From NCBI GenBank assembly GCA_041390105.1, contig JAWKQO010000004.1, positions 310,001 to 374,000 on the forward strand: a stretch of DNA of 64,000 bases. Direction: 5' to 3'. Origin of the DNA: Gemmatimonadota bacterium (GTDB lineage Bacteria > Gemmatimonadota > Gemmatimonadetes > Longimicrobiales > Gaopeijiaceae). Below are positions 1 through 8,175 of the stretch, in pieces (the stretch's first letter is position 1; every line of letters begins with the position of its first letter). The notes beneath the pieces are model-generated. The model was not told the DNA's origin. It searched no databases and worked only from the letters and a program-made list of their open reading frames with translations. Position numbers and translations under genes: made by a program.

Positions 1-1112
1 CCGTGGTCAGCCGAGAGGACCGGGATGCCGGACGGATGACCGCCACCAGTGCCTCTGGCGTCCTGACCTGGCATTTCGTCGCGGAGAACGTCCGTGACTT
101 CGCATGGGGCACGTCCAAGGGCTACGTCTGGGATGCCACGGTGGCCGCTTACCCCGATGGAAGCGGCGGAGAGCGGACTGCGCTCATCCACTCCTTCTAC
201 CGGCCGGAGCAGCCCAATTGGAGCGAGTCGGCTCGCTACGCCAAGCACGCCATCGAGAACCACTCTGTGTGGTATCCGTATCCGTATCCGCAGATGACCG
301 TCAACGAAGGCGTCATCGGCGGCGGCATGGAATACCCGATGATCACGATCATCGGGGGTGGTCGCACGCCGGAAGCTCTCTACGGTGTCATCGCGCACGA
401 GCTCGGCCACATGTGGTGGCCCATCGTCGTGGGCTCGAACGAAAAGGCGCATGCGTGGATGGACGAGGGTCTCGCCTCCTTCGCCGAGGACCTCACCATG
501 CCCATGCTGTTCCCGAACGAGAACGCGGGTCTCAACACCATGAACGGCTACCTCCGCCTCGCCGGACAGGACGCCGAGACCGAGTCCATGCGTCCGGCCG
601 ACCAGTACGGACCGTTCGGCAATCGGGGGCTGGCCAGCTACGGCAAGCCGGCCACGGGACTGCGCATGCTCAGGGCCATCCTGGGCGGGGAGACGTTCGA
701 TCGTGCGCTCAAGGAGTACACCCGTCGCTGGGCGTTCAAACACCCCCACGCACTCGACCTGTTCTGGACCTTCGAAGACGTTAGCGGACAGGACCTGGAT
801 TGGTTCTTCTACCCGTGGATGTACACGACCCGCGTCATCGACCAGGCGGTGGCCTCCGTCGAGTTGATCGACGGCGGCCGCCGCGCTCGCATCGTGGTGG
901 AGGACCGCGGCGAGATCCGCCTTCCTGTGCACCTGGTCCTCGAGGTGGAGGGGCAGCCTCCCGTGGTCGTCGATGCAGGACGGGAGCAGTGGCAGGGTAG
1001 GCGCATGGAGCTGACGGCGTCACTGCCCGGAGCGTTCCGACGCGCGGTGCTCGACCCGGACCAGATGCTGGCCGACGTCGATCGCAGCAACAACGTGGCG
1101 ACGCGGCGCTGA
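1..1112 (+). CDS. M1 family metallopeptidase, 3' part (gene enters from left edge)
   Basis: This is the C-terminal part of a gluzincin aminopeptidase that removes N-terminal residues from peptides, probably in the periplasm or outside the cell. The frame is open from the window edge, so the true start lies upstream. The zinc signature HELGH sits at bases 396-410. The third ligand Glu is at 465-467 in WMDEGL, with 18 residues between the last His and the Glu, which is the M1 spacing. Normal M1 enzymes carry a GAMEN motif before this; here the corresponding stretch reads GGMEYP. About 210 residues follow the zinc site and end in a beta-rich C-terminal region, as in the family. It converges with the oxidoreductase gene that follows, with a hairpin between them. 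Substrate range cannot be read from this fragment. Confidence 0.9.
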   Translation, partial: VVSREDRDAGRMTATSASGVLTWHFVAENVRDFAWGTSKGYVWDATVAAYPDGSGGERTALIHSFYRPEQPNWSESARYAKHAIENHSVWYPYPYPQMTVNEGVIGGGMEYPMITIIGGGRTPEALYGVIAHELGHMWWPIVVGSNEKAHAWMDEGLASFAEDLTMPMLFPNENAGLNTMNGYLRLAGQDAETESMRPADQYGPFGNRGLASYGKPATGLRMLRAILGGETFDRALKEYTRRWAFKHPHALDLFWTFEDVSGQDLDWFFYPWMYTTRVIDQAVASVELIDGGRRARIVVEDRGEIRLPVHLVLEVEGQPPVVVDAGREQWQGRRMELTASLPGAFRRAVLDPDQMLADVDRSNNVATRR

Positions 1113-1122
1113 GGCTCGCCCT

Positions 1123-1142
1123 CGCCGGTCCCGAGACCGGCG
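1123..1142. terminator. hairpin between convergent genes
   Basis: A perfect 8-base-pair stem (CGCCGGTC / GACCGGCG) with a 4-base loop lies between the stop codons of the M1 peptidase gene and the convergent flavin oxidoreductase gene. There is no T-run on either strand, so its role as a bidirectional terminator is inferred from position and symmetry only. Confidence 0.4.
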
Positions 1143-1146
1143 TCGC

Positions 1147-2184
1147 TCAGGCGCGGCCCAACTCCCGGCGCACCCGCGGCGCGACGCGCGTGCCGAGTAG
1201 CTCGATGGCGTGCAAGACCCGCTCGTGCGGCATCGGTCCGACCGTGAGCTGAATCAGGAAGCGGTCGTGTCCGAACAGTCGGTGCTGATAGAGGATCTTC
1301 TCCACCACCGTATCAGGGTCTCCCACGAACAACGCACCGGGTAGCGTGCACTCGGCCTCGAAGTGCGAGCGCGTGATGGGCGGCCACCCCCGCTCCCGAC
1401 CGATCCGGCTCATGGTCTCGGCGAACGGCGGGAACGCCAACGAGCGCGCCTCCTCGGTGCTGTCCGCCAGGAAGCCGTGGGAATTGATGGCCACCGCCAG
1501 AGTGGTGGGATCGTGCCCCGCGCGCAGGCCCGCGTCGCGATAGAGCTGGACGAACGGCACGAAGCGCTCTGCCGCGCCTCCAATGATGGCGAGCGCCAGG
1601 GGCAGCCCCAGCGTTCCGGCGCGCACCACGGACCGGGGTGTGCCCCCTACCGCGATCCAGACCGGCAGCGGGTTCTGCTGCGGTCGCGGATAGACTGCCC
1701 GATCCTCGATGGCCGCGCGATGCTGCCCGTTCCAGCGCACTCTCGTGTGGTCACGCAGCGTCAGGAGCAGATCCAGCTTCTCGCTGAACAGCTCGTCGTA
1801 GTCGGCCAGATCCTGACCGAAGAGCGGAAAGGACTCGGTGAAGGACCCCCGCCCCACCATGATCTCGGCCCGGCCTTCGGACAGCAGATCCAGGGTGGCG
1901 TAGTCCTGGAACACCCGAACCGGGTCGTCGGAGCTCAGCACGGATACCGCTGGCGTCAACCGGATCCGCCGGGTGCGGGCCGCGGCCGCCGCGAGCACCA
2001 CGGCCGGAGAAGAAACCGTGTAGTCGGCGCGATGATGTTCCCCGACGCCGAAGACGTCCAATCCGACGCGATCGGCGACTTCGATCTCCTCGACGAGGTG
2101 GCGCAACCGCAGTCCGGCATCGCCGGGTTCGCCGGTCTCCGGGCCCAGCGCGACCTCACCGAAGCTGTAGACGCCGATCTCCAC
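1147..2184 (-). CDS. LLM class flavin-dependent oxidoreductase
   Basis: This is a luciferase-like monooxygenase-fold enzyme of 345 residues, the usual family length. Such enzymes use reduced FMN or F420 to oxidise small organic substrates in the cytoplasm. Recognisable segments are the opening strand MEIGVYSFGE, GVGEHH near residue 50, the SSPAVVLAAAA/RIRLTPAVSVLSSDDPVRV stretch, and GRAEIMVGRGS. These match the group that includes alkanal monooxygenase-like and F420-dependent proteins. The next gene upstream, PEP-mutase-like, ends about 48 bases before this start, so the two may be cotranscribed. Cofactor (FMN or F420) and substrate cannot be assigned from sequence alone. Confidence 0.9.
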   Translation of the reverse strand: MEIGVYSFGEVALGPETGEPGDAGLRLRHLVEEIEVADRVGLDVFGVGEHHRADYTVSSPAVVLAAAAARTRRIRLTPAVSVLSSDDPVRVFQDYATLDLLSEGRAEIMVGRGSFTESFPLFGQDLADYDELFSEKLDLLLTLRDHTRVRWNGQHRAAIEDRAVYPRPQQNPLPVWIAVGGTPRSVVRAGTLGLPLALAIIGGAAERFVPFVQLYRDAGLRAGHDPTTLAVAINSHGFLADSTEEARSLAFPPFAETMSRIGRERGWPPITRSHFEAECTLPGALFVGDPDTVVEKILYQHRLFGHDRFLIQLTVGPMPHERVLHAIELLGTRVAPRVRRELGRA

Positions 2185-2232
2185 CGACTCCCCCTCTTTC
2201 CGACGTGCTTCCCAGGAGCGGACCGCGGGGCC

Positions 2233-3063
2233 TCAGGCTCCCTGGGCCCCCCGCGCCAGCAGTGCGTCGATCTCGGCGCTGGAAACGCCGCCCAACCCCG
2301 AGAAGTCGCCCTGCTCGAAGATGGCGCGGGCCGCGTCCCGGATCACGCGCTGCGTCGCGCGGGCCAGGGCCGATCCGAGGCTGATGCGCGCCACCCCCGC
2401 GGCGGCGAAGGCCGCCCGGGAGACGGACGTGTAGGGACCGGCCGCCAGCGCGTTGACGGGCTTGGTGGTGGCTCGACACACCGCAGCCACTCCCTCCAGA
2501 TCCGGCGGCAGCGGCACGTACAGGCAATCCGCCCCGGCCTCATCGAAAGCCCGGACCCGGCGCAGCCCTTCATCCATGCCGTAGGAGCCCGTCAGCACTC
2601 CGTCGGCGCGGGCCACCAACACGAAATCGCGATCCAACCCACGGGCCGCACTCGCCGCAGCCCGGATGCGCTCCACCGCCAACTCGAAGGGATAGGCCGT
2701 GTCACCCGGGAGCTCCGTGTCTTCGATGGACGCCCCCGCCAGACCGGCCTCAGCCGCCAGGCGAATGGTCTCGGCGACGCCCTCGGGTGCCACGGCGAAT
2801 CCGTCTTCGAGGTCGGCCGAGACCGGCAGCGCCGTGGCGCGCACCAGTTCGGCGGCGTGGCTCAGCACCTCGTCGCGAGTCAGATGCCCGCCGTCGGGGC
2901 GCCCCAACGTGAACGCATGCGCGGCGGACGACGTGCCGATCGCCTGTGCGCCCAGGGCCGCCAGCATGCGGGCGGTGCCGGTGTCCCAGGCGTTGGCGAG
3001 CACGAAAGGGTCTCCCGGACGGTGAAGGGCCCGAAAGGCAGGACCTGGGTCGTGGCGCGGCAT
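2233..3063 (-). CDS. isocitrate lyase/PEP mutase family protein
   Basis: This is a TIM-barrel protein of the isocitrate lyase/phosphoenolpyruvate mutase superfamily, 276 residues from the chosen ATG (MPRHDPG). The frame is open for another 17 codons upstream, but those have no family similarity. Visible landmarks are LANAWDTGTARML near the N-terminus, the metal-site strand SADLEDGF, and GASIEDT. It lacks the KKCGH motif of true isocitrate lyases, so it is more likely a carboxyphosphonoenolpyruvate mutase-like or 2-methylisocitrate lyase-like C-C or P-C bond enzyme. There are no phosphonate genes nearby, so the substrate is unknown. It probably shares a transcript with the downstream flavin oxidoreductase gene. 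Confidence 0.85.
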   Translation of the reverse strand: MPRHDPGPAFRALHRPGDPFVLANAWDTGTARMLAALGAQAIGTSSAAHAFTLGRPDGGHLTRDEVLSHAAELVRATALPVSADLEDGFAVAPEGVAETIRLAAEAGLAGASIEDTELPGDTAYPFELAVERIRAAASAARGLDRDFVLVARADGVLTGSYGMDEGLRRVRAFDEAGADCLYVPLPPDLEGVAAVCRATTKPVNALAAGPYTSVSRAAFAAAGVARISLGSALARATQRVIRDAARAIFEQGDFSGLGGVSSAEIDALLARGAQGA

Positions 3064-3209
3064 GGACCAAGGGCGTGGAAGGTGAGGACAACGGAAGCAG
3101 CACGATGCCTGCACTCTGCCTGGGGTTCAAGGGGCCGCGCGACGGCACCCACCTGAGGGCCCGCGCTCCGGTCGCTGCCTTTGCACGGCGCCGCCCCGGC
3201 CCGTGACCG

Positions 3210-4049
3210 TCAGGGCGCCTCGATCAGCTCCCGACGACGCCTCGGCCCCTGCAGGGAGGTGGGCTGCGGGTCCGGCTCGCGAATCCGGTCGCGCTCGGCG
3301 AGCTCGCGCCTCAGCGCCTGCAGCTCGTGACGAATGGCCTCGAGCTCGCGCTCCTGTTCGTCCTCCCCGGGCGCGATGAGCCAGGACGCGAGGAAGGCCG
3401 TGTAGATCCCGAACAGGCCGATGCCCGCCACCATGAGCATCATCGCCAGAATGCGGCCGACATGCGTGATCGGCACGACGTCTCCGTACCCGACCGAGGT
3501 TGCCGTCACGATGCTCCACCAGATGGCGTCCGAGGCCGTGCGGATGCTGCCGCCGGCCGCGCGCTCCACGTGGAGCACGCCGACACTGGCCAGCGTCAGC
3601 ACCAGGATCGCGATGAGGATGGATGCGAGCAGCGCGGTCTCCGCCCGACGGGCGTGCGTGGCGAAGCGCACGACCTTGCGCAGAGAGCGCACTCCCCGCA
3701 GCAACCGAAGGACGCGGGCCATGCGCGCCGCGCGACCCCACTGGAGTACGCCCAGCGTGGGCACGCTCGAGATCAGGTCGAGCCACCCCCAGGTGTAGAG
3801 GTAGCGCAGCCGGTTGGGCGCCTTCCATACGCTGAGCAGGAAGTCGAGCAGGAAGAACGCACACACGAACAGGTCCACACGCAGGAGGATGGCGTGCTCC
3901 TCGGAGGTCAACGGGATCGCATGCTCGACGGCCAACATGAACAGCACCAGGCAGCAGAGCCCCAGCATGAAGACCTGGTAGGGGGTCGCTTCCGGTTGTT
4001 CCGCCGGTCCCTCGCGGGGGGGCGCTAGCGCTGAGCGGGCCTGCCGCAT
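3210..4049 (-). CDS. voltage-gated-type potassium channel (ion transporter family)
   Basis: This is an inner-membrane channel subunit of 279 residues with six predicted membrane helices. S1 is at about 24-41, S2 at 56-73, S3 at 84-100, an arginine-rich S4 at about 105-128 (R108, R112, R115, R118, R121, R124), S5 at 138-160 and S6 at 200-226. The selectivity filter TSVGYGD at 184-190 is the K+ signature. A charged heptad-like stretch at 228-254 should form a short cytoplasmic coiled coil that assembles the tetramer. There is no cyclic-nucleotide or RCK domain. It starts only 7 bases after the ECF41 sigma factor gene stops, so cotranscription with that regulator is likely. Prokaryotic Kv-type channels set membrane potential; the physiological trigger here is unknown. 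Confidence 0.92.
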   Translation of the reverse strand: MRQARSALAPPREGPAEQPEATPYQVFMLGLCCLVLFMLAVEHAIPLTSEEHAILLRVDLFVCAFFLLDFLLSVWKAPNRLRYLYTWGWLDLISSVPTLGVLQWGRAARMARVLRLLRGVRSLRKVVRFATHARRAETALLASILIAILVLTLASVGVLHVERAAGGSIRTASDAIWWSIVTATSVGYGDVVPITHVGRILAMMLMVAGIGLFGIYTAFLASWLIAPGEDEQERELEAIRHELQALRRELAERDRIREPDPQPTSLQGPRRRRELIEAP

Positions 4050-4056
4050 GCGTGTC

Positions 4057-5037
4057 TCACCGAGGTGTCGGGGGATACTCCTCCGCTCCTTGAGAATCGG
4101 TCGGCAGGGCTCCGGGATTGAGGCCGGGGTCCCCGGCCTGCGGAGACGGCGTCGGAGCCGCGGACCCGAGGATGCCGGCGAGCTTGTCCGGGTTTCGGAC
4201 CACGAAGACCTGCTCGATACGGCCCTCTCGGAGGTCCACGGTCAACGCCGACACCACGACACCCTCCTGGAGGAGGAGATAACCGGGCACACCATTGATC
4301 TCCTTCTCGAGGACCTGCACGGGAGCGAAACGGCCGGGGCGGTTGAGCCCGAGGAAGAAGCGGGCGATGCGGTCCGGGCCCACGACGGGATTGCGCGCGG
4401 CCAACGCCTTGCCGCCGCCGTCACTGAGCAACACGGCGTCCTCCGTGAAGAGGGTGATCAGCTCCTCGAGGCTCTGCGCCGCCAGCGCCTCACGGAACCG
4501 CTCCAGCATCTGCTGCTGCGCGCGCGGCGAGACCGTGAAGCGAGGTCGCGTCTCCTGGATCCGGCGCCGAGCCCGCGACGCGATCTGACGGACCGCCGCT
4601 TCCGACTTCTCGAGCGCCTCGGCGATCTCACGGTACGGGGCTCCGAACACGTCGTGCAGCAGGAAAGCGGCGCGCTCCTCGACGCCCAACCGCTCCAGCA
4701 CCAGGAGGAAGGCGAGAGAGAGGTCATCGGCGAGTTCCAATGCGCGCTCGACGGTCGGAGGTGGAGCCTCGGAAACGAGCGGCTCGGGTAGCCAAGGGCC
4801 CACATAGTGCTCCCGCGCCACCTTCTCTCGCCGCAAGCGGTCGATCGCCCGCCGGGTGGTGGCGGTCGTCAGCCAGGCCGGGGGCCTCTCGATCTCGGTC
4901 ACGGGTGCAGCCTGCCACCGGAGCCAGACGTCCTGTACGACATCCTCGGCTGCGGCGCGCGAACCGAGCATGCGGTACGCCAACCCGATCAGCCGTTCAC
5001 GCTCCGCCTCGAAGATCTCCACTCCGTCCGACTCCAT
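4057..5037 (-). CDS. ECF41-type RNA polymerase sigma factor
   Basis: This is an extracytoplasmic-function sigma factor with an extra C-terminal SnoaL-like domain, 326 residues. Region 2 spans roughly 8-75 (LIGLAYRMLGS, EDVVQDVWLRW) and region 4 roughly 105-160 (YREIAEAL, EAAVRQIASRARRRI). The C-terminal domain carries the two hallmarks of the ECF41 group, DGGGK at 206-210 and NPDKL at 282-286. In this group that domain is known to modulate sigma activity in place of a classical anti-sigma factor. The ATG at 5037 shares one base with the TGA of the upstream carboxymuconolactone decarboxylase gene (TGATG), so translation is coupled. A longer open frame reaches 5094 but would run further into that gene. 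The target promoters probably include that of its own operon. Confidence 0.95.
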   Translation of the reverse strand: MESDGVEIFEAERERLIGLAYRMLGSRAAAEDVVQDVWLRWQAAPVTEIERPPAWLTTATTRRAIDRLRREKVAREHYVGPWLPEPLVSEAPPPTVERALELADDLSLAFLLVLERLGVEERAAFLLHDVFGAPYREIAEALEKSEAAVRQIASRARRRIQETRPRFTVSPRAQQQMLERFREALAAQSLEELITLFTEDAVLLSDGGGKALAARNPVVGPDRIARFFLGLNRPGRFAPVQVLEKEINGVPGYLLLQEGVVVSALTVDLREGRIEQVFVVRNPDKLAGILGSAAPTPSPQAGDPGLNPGALPTDSQGAEEYPPTPR

Positions 5038-5579
5038 CACCAGACCACCTCCCTCCCTTCGACGCTCTCTCCCCCGACGGTGAGCCGCTCGCAAGCCTGC
5101 GCATGACCCAGGACCCGCTTGAGCGAGGGATACACTCGCGCGCCGCTGATCGTGAACGCCAGGGTCACCAGTCCTTCCGGCCCGAAGCGCCGCCGCACCT
5201 CGTCTCGCAAGCTGTCAGCTGGCTCTCGCTTCAGACACGCCTCCGCGAAGCGGAGCGCCAGAGCCGCGTCCGGGGGCAATCGCTCGAAGTTCCTGGCGAC
5301 GATGGCCTGCAGCGTCGCGTCGGGCACGCCCGCGGCGCGCGCCATGTCGATGGTGAGCTGCGCGCAGGGACCGCAGTCCTCCGACCGGGTCGCCGCGATC
5401 CGAGCGGCGGCCATCGCCGCGGGCGGCACGCCGGCGTGCTGTCGGTCCATCACGCCGAAGCAGAGGAAGCGGAGCGCCGCCCCCAGCGAGACATCGGTCA
5501 CCTCGTGCAGGTAGGCGGCATCGTAGCCGAATTCCCGCTCCAGCTTCCCGATCGAACGGTGGATCATGCGCTTGAGCAC
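5037..5579 (-). CDS. carboxymuconolactone decarboxylase family protein (AhpD-like), ECF41 partner
   Basis: This 180-residue all-helical protein belongs to the carboxymuconolactone decarboxylase/AhpD family. It has a CxxC pair (C69, C72 in EDCGPCAQ) and no obvious export signal. In this family the CxxC supports thiol-disulfide or peroxidase chemistry. Genes of this family next to ECF41 sigma factors are an established arrangement, and the usual view is that they are regulated by the sigma factor and act in stress or redox defence. Here the stop overlaps the sigma factor start by one base. It is the first gene of a probable minus-strand unit continuing into the sigma factor and potassium channel genes. 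The actual substrate is unknown. Confidence 0.9.
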   Translation of the reverse strand: MLKRMIHRSIGKLEREFGYDAAYLHEVTDVSLGAALRFLCFGVMDRQHAGVPPAAMAAARIAATRSEDCGPCAQLTIDMARAAGVPDATLQAIVARNFERLPPDAALALRFAEACLKREPADSLRDEVRRRFGPEGLVTLAFTISGARVYPSLKRVLGHAQACERLTVGGESVEGREVVW

Positions 5580-5846
5580 GCCGCCTCCTGGTGGCCGGCC
5601 CCTCGGCGCCCGGTCGGACGACCGCCGCGCCGGGAGGGCTCCCTACCCCACCTGACGCCGCGGGAGCGGCGGCTGTGACTGCCCGGGGGCTGGAATCCCC
5701 TTTCATGGCTTTGCTCCGCCGTTCCCTCACCGTCTGTCGGTGCCGCTGGGGAGGCCTCCACCGCTCGGTCGAGGCAGGCATGAGGGTGGCCGCGCCGGAA
5801 CGGCGCACTCCTGGGTGCGGGACACGACCCTCAGGGAGCTACGACC

Positions 5847-8009
5847 ATGACGACACTGCCTCGGACCCCGAAGACGCGCCTGGGACGGCCCCGGGTGATC
5901 GCGCTGGCGCTGGGGGCGTTCGCGCTTTCCGCCTGTGCCGACAGTCTCACCGATCCCCTGCCCGCTCCGGGGGACTCCGGTGTGCAGCCGCCCGCCGACA
6001 CCACGACTCCCCCTCCCCCACCGCCGCCCACCACGGGCGCGGGTGAAGGCGAAGGGAGCTACACGGCCGGCCAGCTCAAGGCCACGGGCAAGGTCGTCGA
6101 CACCCCCAATGGCTATACCGTCGACGGAGCGCTCGAGATGGCACTACCTGCGGGCAACTCCGTCACCTTCGAGAAGGCCAACCTGAACGTCGCTGTGAAC
6201 GCAGCAGGGAAGGTGACGAACATCAGCGGCACGGCTGTCATCCCCTCCCCACACGAGCGCATCGAGTTCGCGGATCCCGTCGAGGCCGATATCGGGTTGT
6301 TCTCGGGCAGGTACCTGAACCAGACCCGCGAGTTCGACATCCTTCTCAAAGACGACACCGACTACTTCGTCTTCCACATCAAGACCGCGTTCGAGATGCG
6401 GGTCGCCACGGGTGAGACGGGCGCGAACGCGGTCAAGCCCATCAAGATCGCCGCGCCCATCGGCTACGAGATCTTGATGATCATGGACTACACCGATCCG
6501 ATGTATTTCGTGTACGGATCGCACGATCTGATCGGGGACGCCGGGATCGGCTGGTCCCTGCATGGCCGCATCCCCTTCGTGCCGACGCATCCGGTCGCAG
6601 AGGTCGGATCCCGCATCAACTTCGACGGGAAGAACATCCGCACGGGCACCTTCCCGCTCTATGGGGCGGTGAGCGTCCACGGCGTGTTGGTGGACAATCA
6701 GGTCAACGAGGCGCATCTGTCGGCGGAAGATCCCTTCGCCAGCTCGCTGACCGTGGGCTACCAGGCCGGAATCAACGGTGAGATGTCGCTGGGGCTGGGA
6801 CTCAAGCTGAGCAAGAAGCCCAACAGTCCCTTGAACGAGATCTTCGGGTTCGAGATCCCCCTGGCCAGCGCGTCCGCCGGTGTCCTGGCGGAAGCGGGCA
6901 CCAGGAGCGGCCTGGTCGGGCATGCGTACATCCACGGAGAGACGGCGGGCTACTCCTGGTGGCCCACCTTCATCCCCTTTACGCCGGCCGCCGCCATGGT
7001 GGCCGAAGGCGTGATCTCGAGCGACGGCGACTTCCGGATCGAGTTGGCAGGTCAGATGGGGATCGACGTCGTGGGCGAGTTCTACGGCATGACGGCTCAG
7101 GTTCAGATGCTGCCGGACGCGCTCACCATCCGCGGGGCGGTCGAGGCCGGTCGCACCACGCCCTTGGCCATCACCGGAACCGTGACCGCCGAGACCACGA
7201 CCATCGCCTTGAATCCACCGGTCGAGATCTACGACGCCATGTTCGACGCGGTGCAGGCGGAGGTGGGAGCGGCCATCGCAGACGCCCAGAAGGCGTACGA
7301 CGACGTGGTCCAGGCCACCAAGGACTACGAGTTCGAGTGGAGCCTACGTGGCTTCCGTCAGGCCATTCCCCCGGCCATGGATCAGGCCAAGGTCACGATC
7401 GATCAGGTGATCACGAGCCGGCTCAACGCCCACAAGGGGACGGTCTACTACTCGAGCCTCTCGAGCGCCCTGCGCTCCTTCCAGTCCGGCTTGAACCGGC
7501 AGCTCGACGCGCTGAAGGCCCAGGCGCTGCAGATCCAGGACAACGACGCCACGCGCCGCCTGCTCGAGCAGTACCTGCGCACCATCGCCAACCTGCGCAA
7601 CGTGAGCTACACATACCGCTACAAGGTCCTGGGCGTGACGATCAAGACCGTAACGGTCAACGTGACCACCATGAGCGCCACGGCGCAGCAGGCGCTGCTG
7701 ACCGCCGCCGACAACGTCAAGAACATCAAGGCGACCTCGGACATCAAGATCAAGGCCGAGACGATCTACAATCAGATCCCTTCCAAGGCCCTGTTCGAGA
7801 GCCTGAAGGACCAGATCGTCGACGGCGTCATCCCCGTGCCGCGGCTCACCGAGATTGGCCTGATCATGGGGAATCTCACGCCTACCTATGAGGTCTACGC
7901 GGTGTTGGACGGCAGCTGGACGTCGCTGGGCAAGATCAACCTCTTCGACATCCCCGCGCTCGCGGCGGACCTGGCTCGAAAGGCGGTCGAAGCGGTGCTG
8001 AGCGTGTAG
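5847..8009 (+). CDS. orphan 720-residue lipoprotein
   Basis: I do not recognise this family. It begins with a basic N-terminus and a lipoprotein signal ending in LSAC (C31), so it should be exported and lipidated. A proline-rich linker (about residues 40-62, with PPPPPPP) follows. The body to about residue 460 is beta-rich and glycine-rich with no conserved active-site motif that I can see. Residues about 465-600 are strongly helical and charged (AQKAYDDVVQATKDYEFEW, RQLDALKAQALQIQ), which suggests a coiled-coil or helical-bundle segment. The C-terminus ends near VEAVLSV. A Shine-Dalgarno-like AGGGAG precedes the ATG. The gene stands alone, followed by a good terminator hairpin, so it is probably monocistronic. 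A surface-anchored structural or adhesive role is possible but not shown. Confidence 0.85.
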   Translation: MTTLPRTPKTRLGRPRVIALALGAFALSACADSLTDPLPAPGDSGVQPPADTTTPPPPPPPTTGAGEGEGSYTAGQLKATGKVVDTPNGYTVDGALEMALPAGNSVTFEKANLNVAVNAAGKVTNISGTAVIPSPHERIEFADPVEADIGLFSGRYLNQTREFDILLKDDTDYFVFHIKTAFEMRVATGETGANAVKPIKIAAPIGYEILMIMDYTDPMYFVYGSHDLIGDAGIGWSLHGRIPFVPTHPVAEVGSRINFDGKNIRTGTFPLYGAVSVHGVLVDNQVNEAHLSAEDPFASSLTVGYQAGINGEMSLGLGLKLSKKPNSPLNEIFGFEIPLASASAGVLAEAGTRSGLVGHAYIHGETAGYSWWPTFIPFTPAAAMVAEGVISSDGDFRIELAGQMGIDVVGEFYGMTAQVQMLPDALTIRGAVEAGRTTPLAITGTVTAETTTIALNPPVEIYDAMFDAVQAEVGAAIADAQKAYDDVVQATKDYEFEWSLRGFRQAIPPAMDQAKVTIDQVITSRLNAHKGTVYYSSLSSALRSFQSGLNRQLDALKAQALQIQDNDATRRLLEQYLRTIANLRNVSYTYRYKVLGVTIKTVTVNVTTMSATAQQALLTAADNVKNIKATSDIKIKAETIYNQIPSKALFESLKDQIVDGVIPVPRLTEIGLIMGNLTPTYEVYAVLDGSWTSLGKINLFDIPALAADLARKAVEAVLSV

Positions 8010-8043
8010 AGGTGCGAGCGGAAGCAGCGAAGCGAGCACCCAT

Positions 8044-8083
8044 GAGGGGGGCGGCCGGGATCCCGCCCCCCTCGCTTCTTGCT
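8044..8083 (+). terminator. rho-independent-type terminator after the orphan lipoprotein gene
   Basis: A perfect 11-base-pair stem (GAGGGGGGCGG at 8044-8054, CCGCCCCCCTC at 8063-8073) with an 8-base loop is followed by the T-rich GCTTCTTGCT. It lies 34 bases after the stop of the 720-residue lipoprotein gene and separates it from the amidohydrolase gene. Confidence 0.75.
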
Positions 8084-8175
8084 CCGGTCCGAGGGACGCG
8101 TCGTCGATCCCCGACTTGCCGACGTAGCGCCGGCGCAGTACGCGTTGTGCACCTTTCCCCGGACCGGAGCACCCG

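Noticed and set aside
1363..3156. 597-codon plus-strand open frame antisense to the oxidoreductase and PEP-mutase-like genes
   Set aside because: It runs opposite two well-recognised genes and its translation is low-complexity and lacks family similarity; long antisense frames are expected at this GC content.
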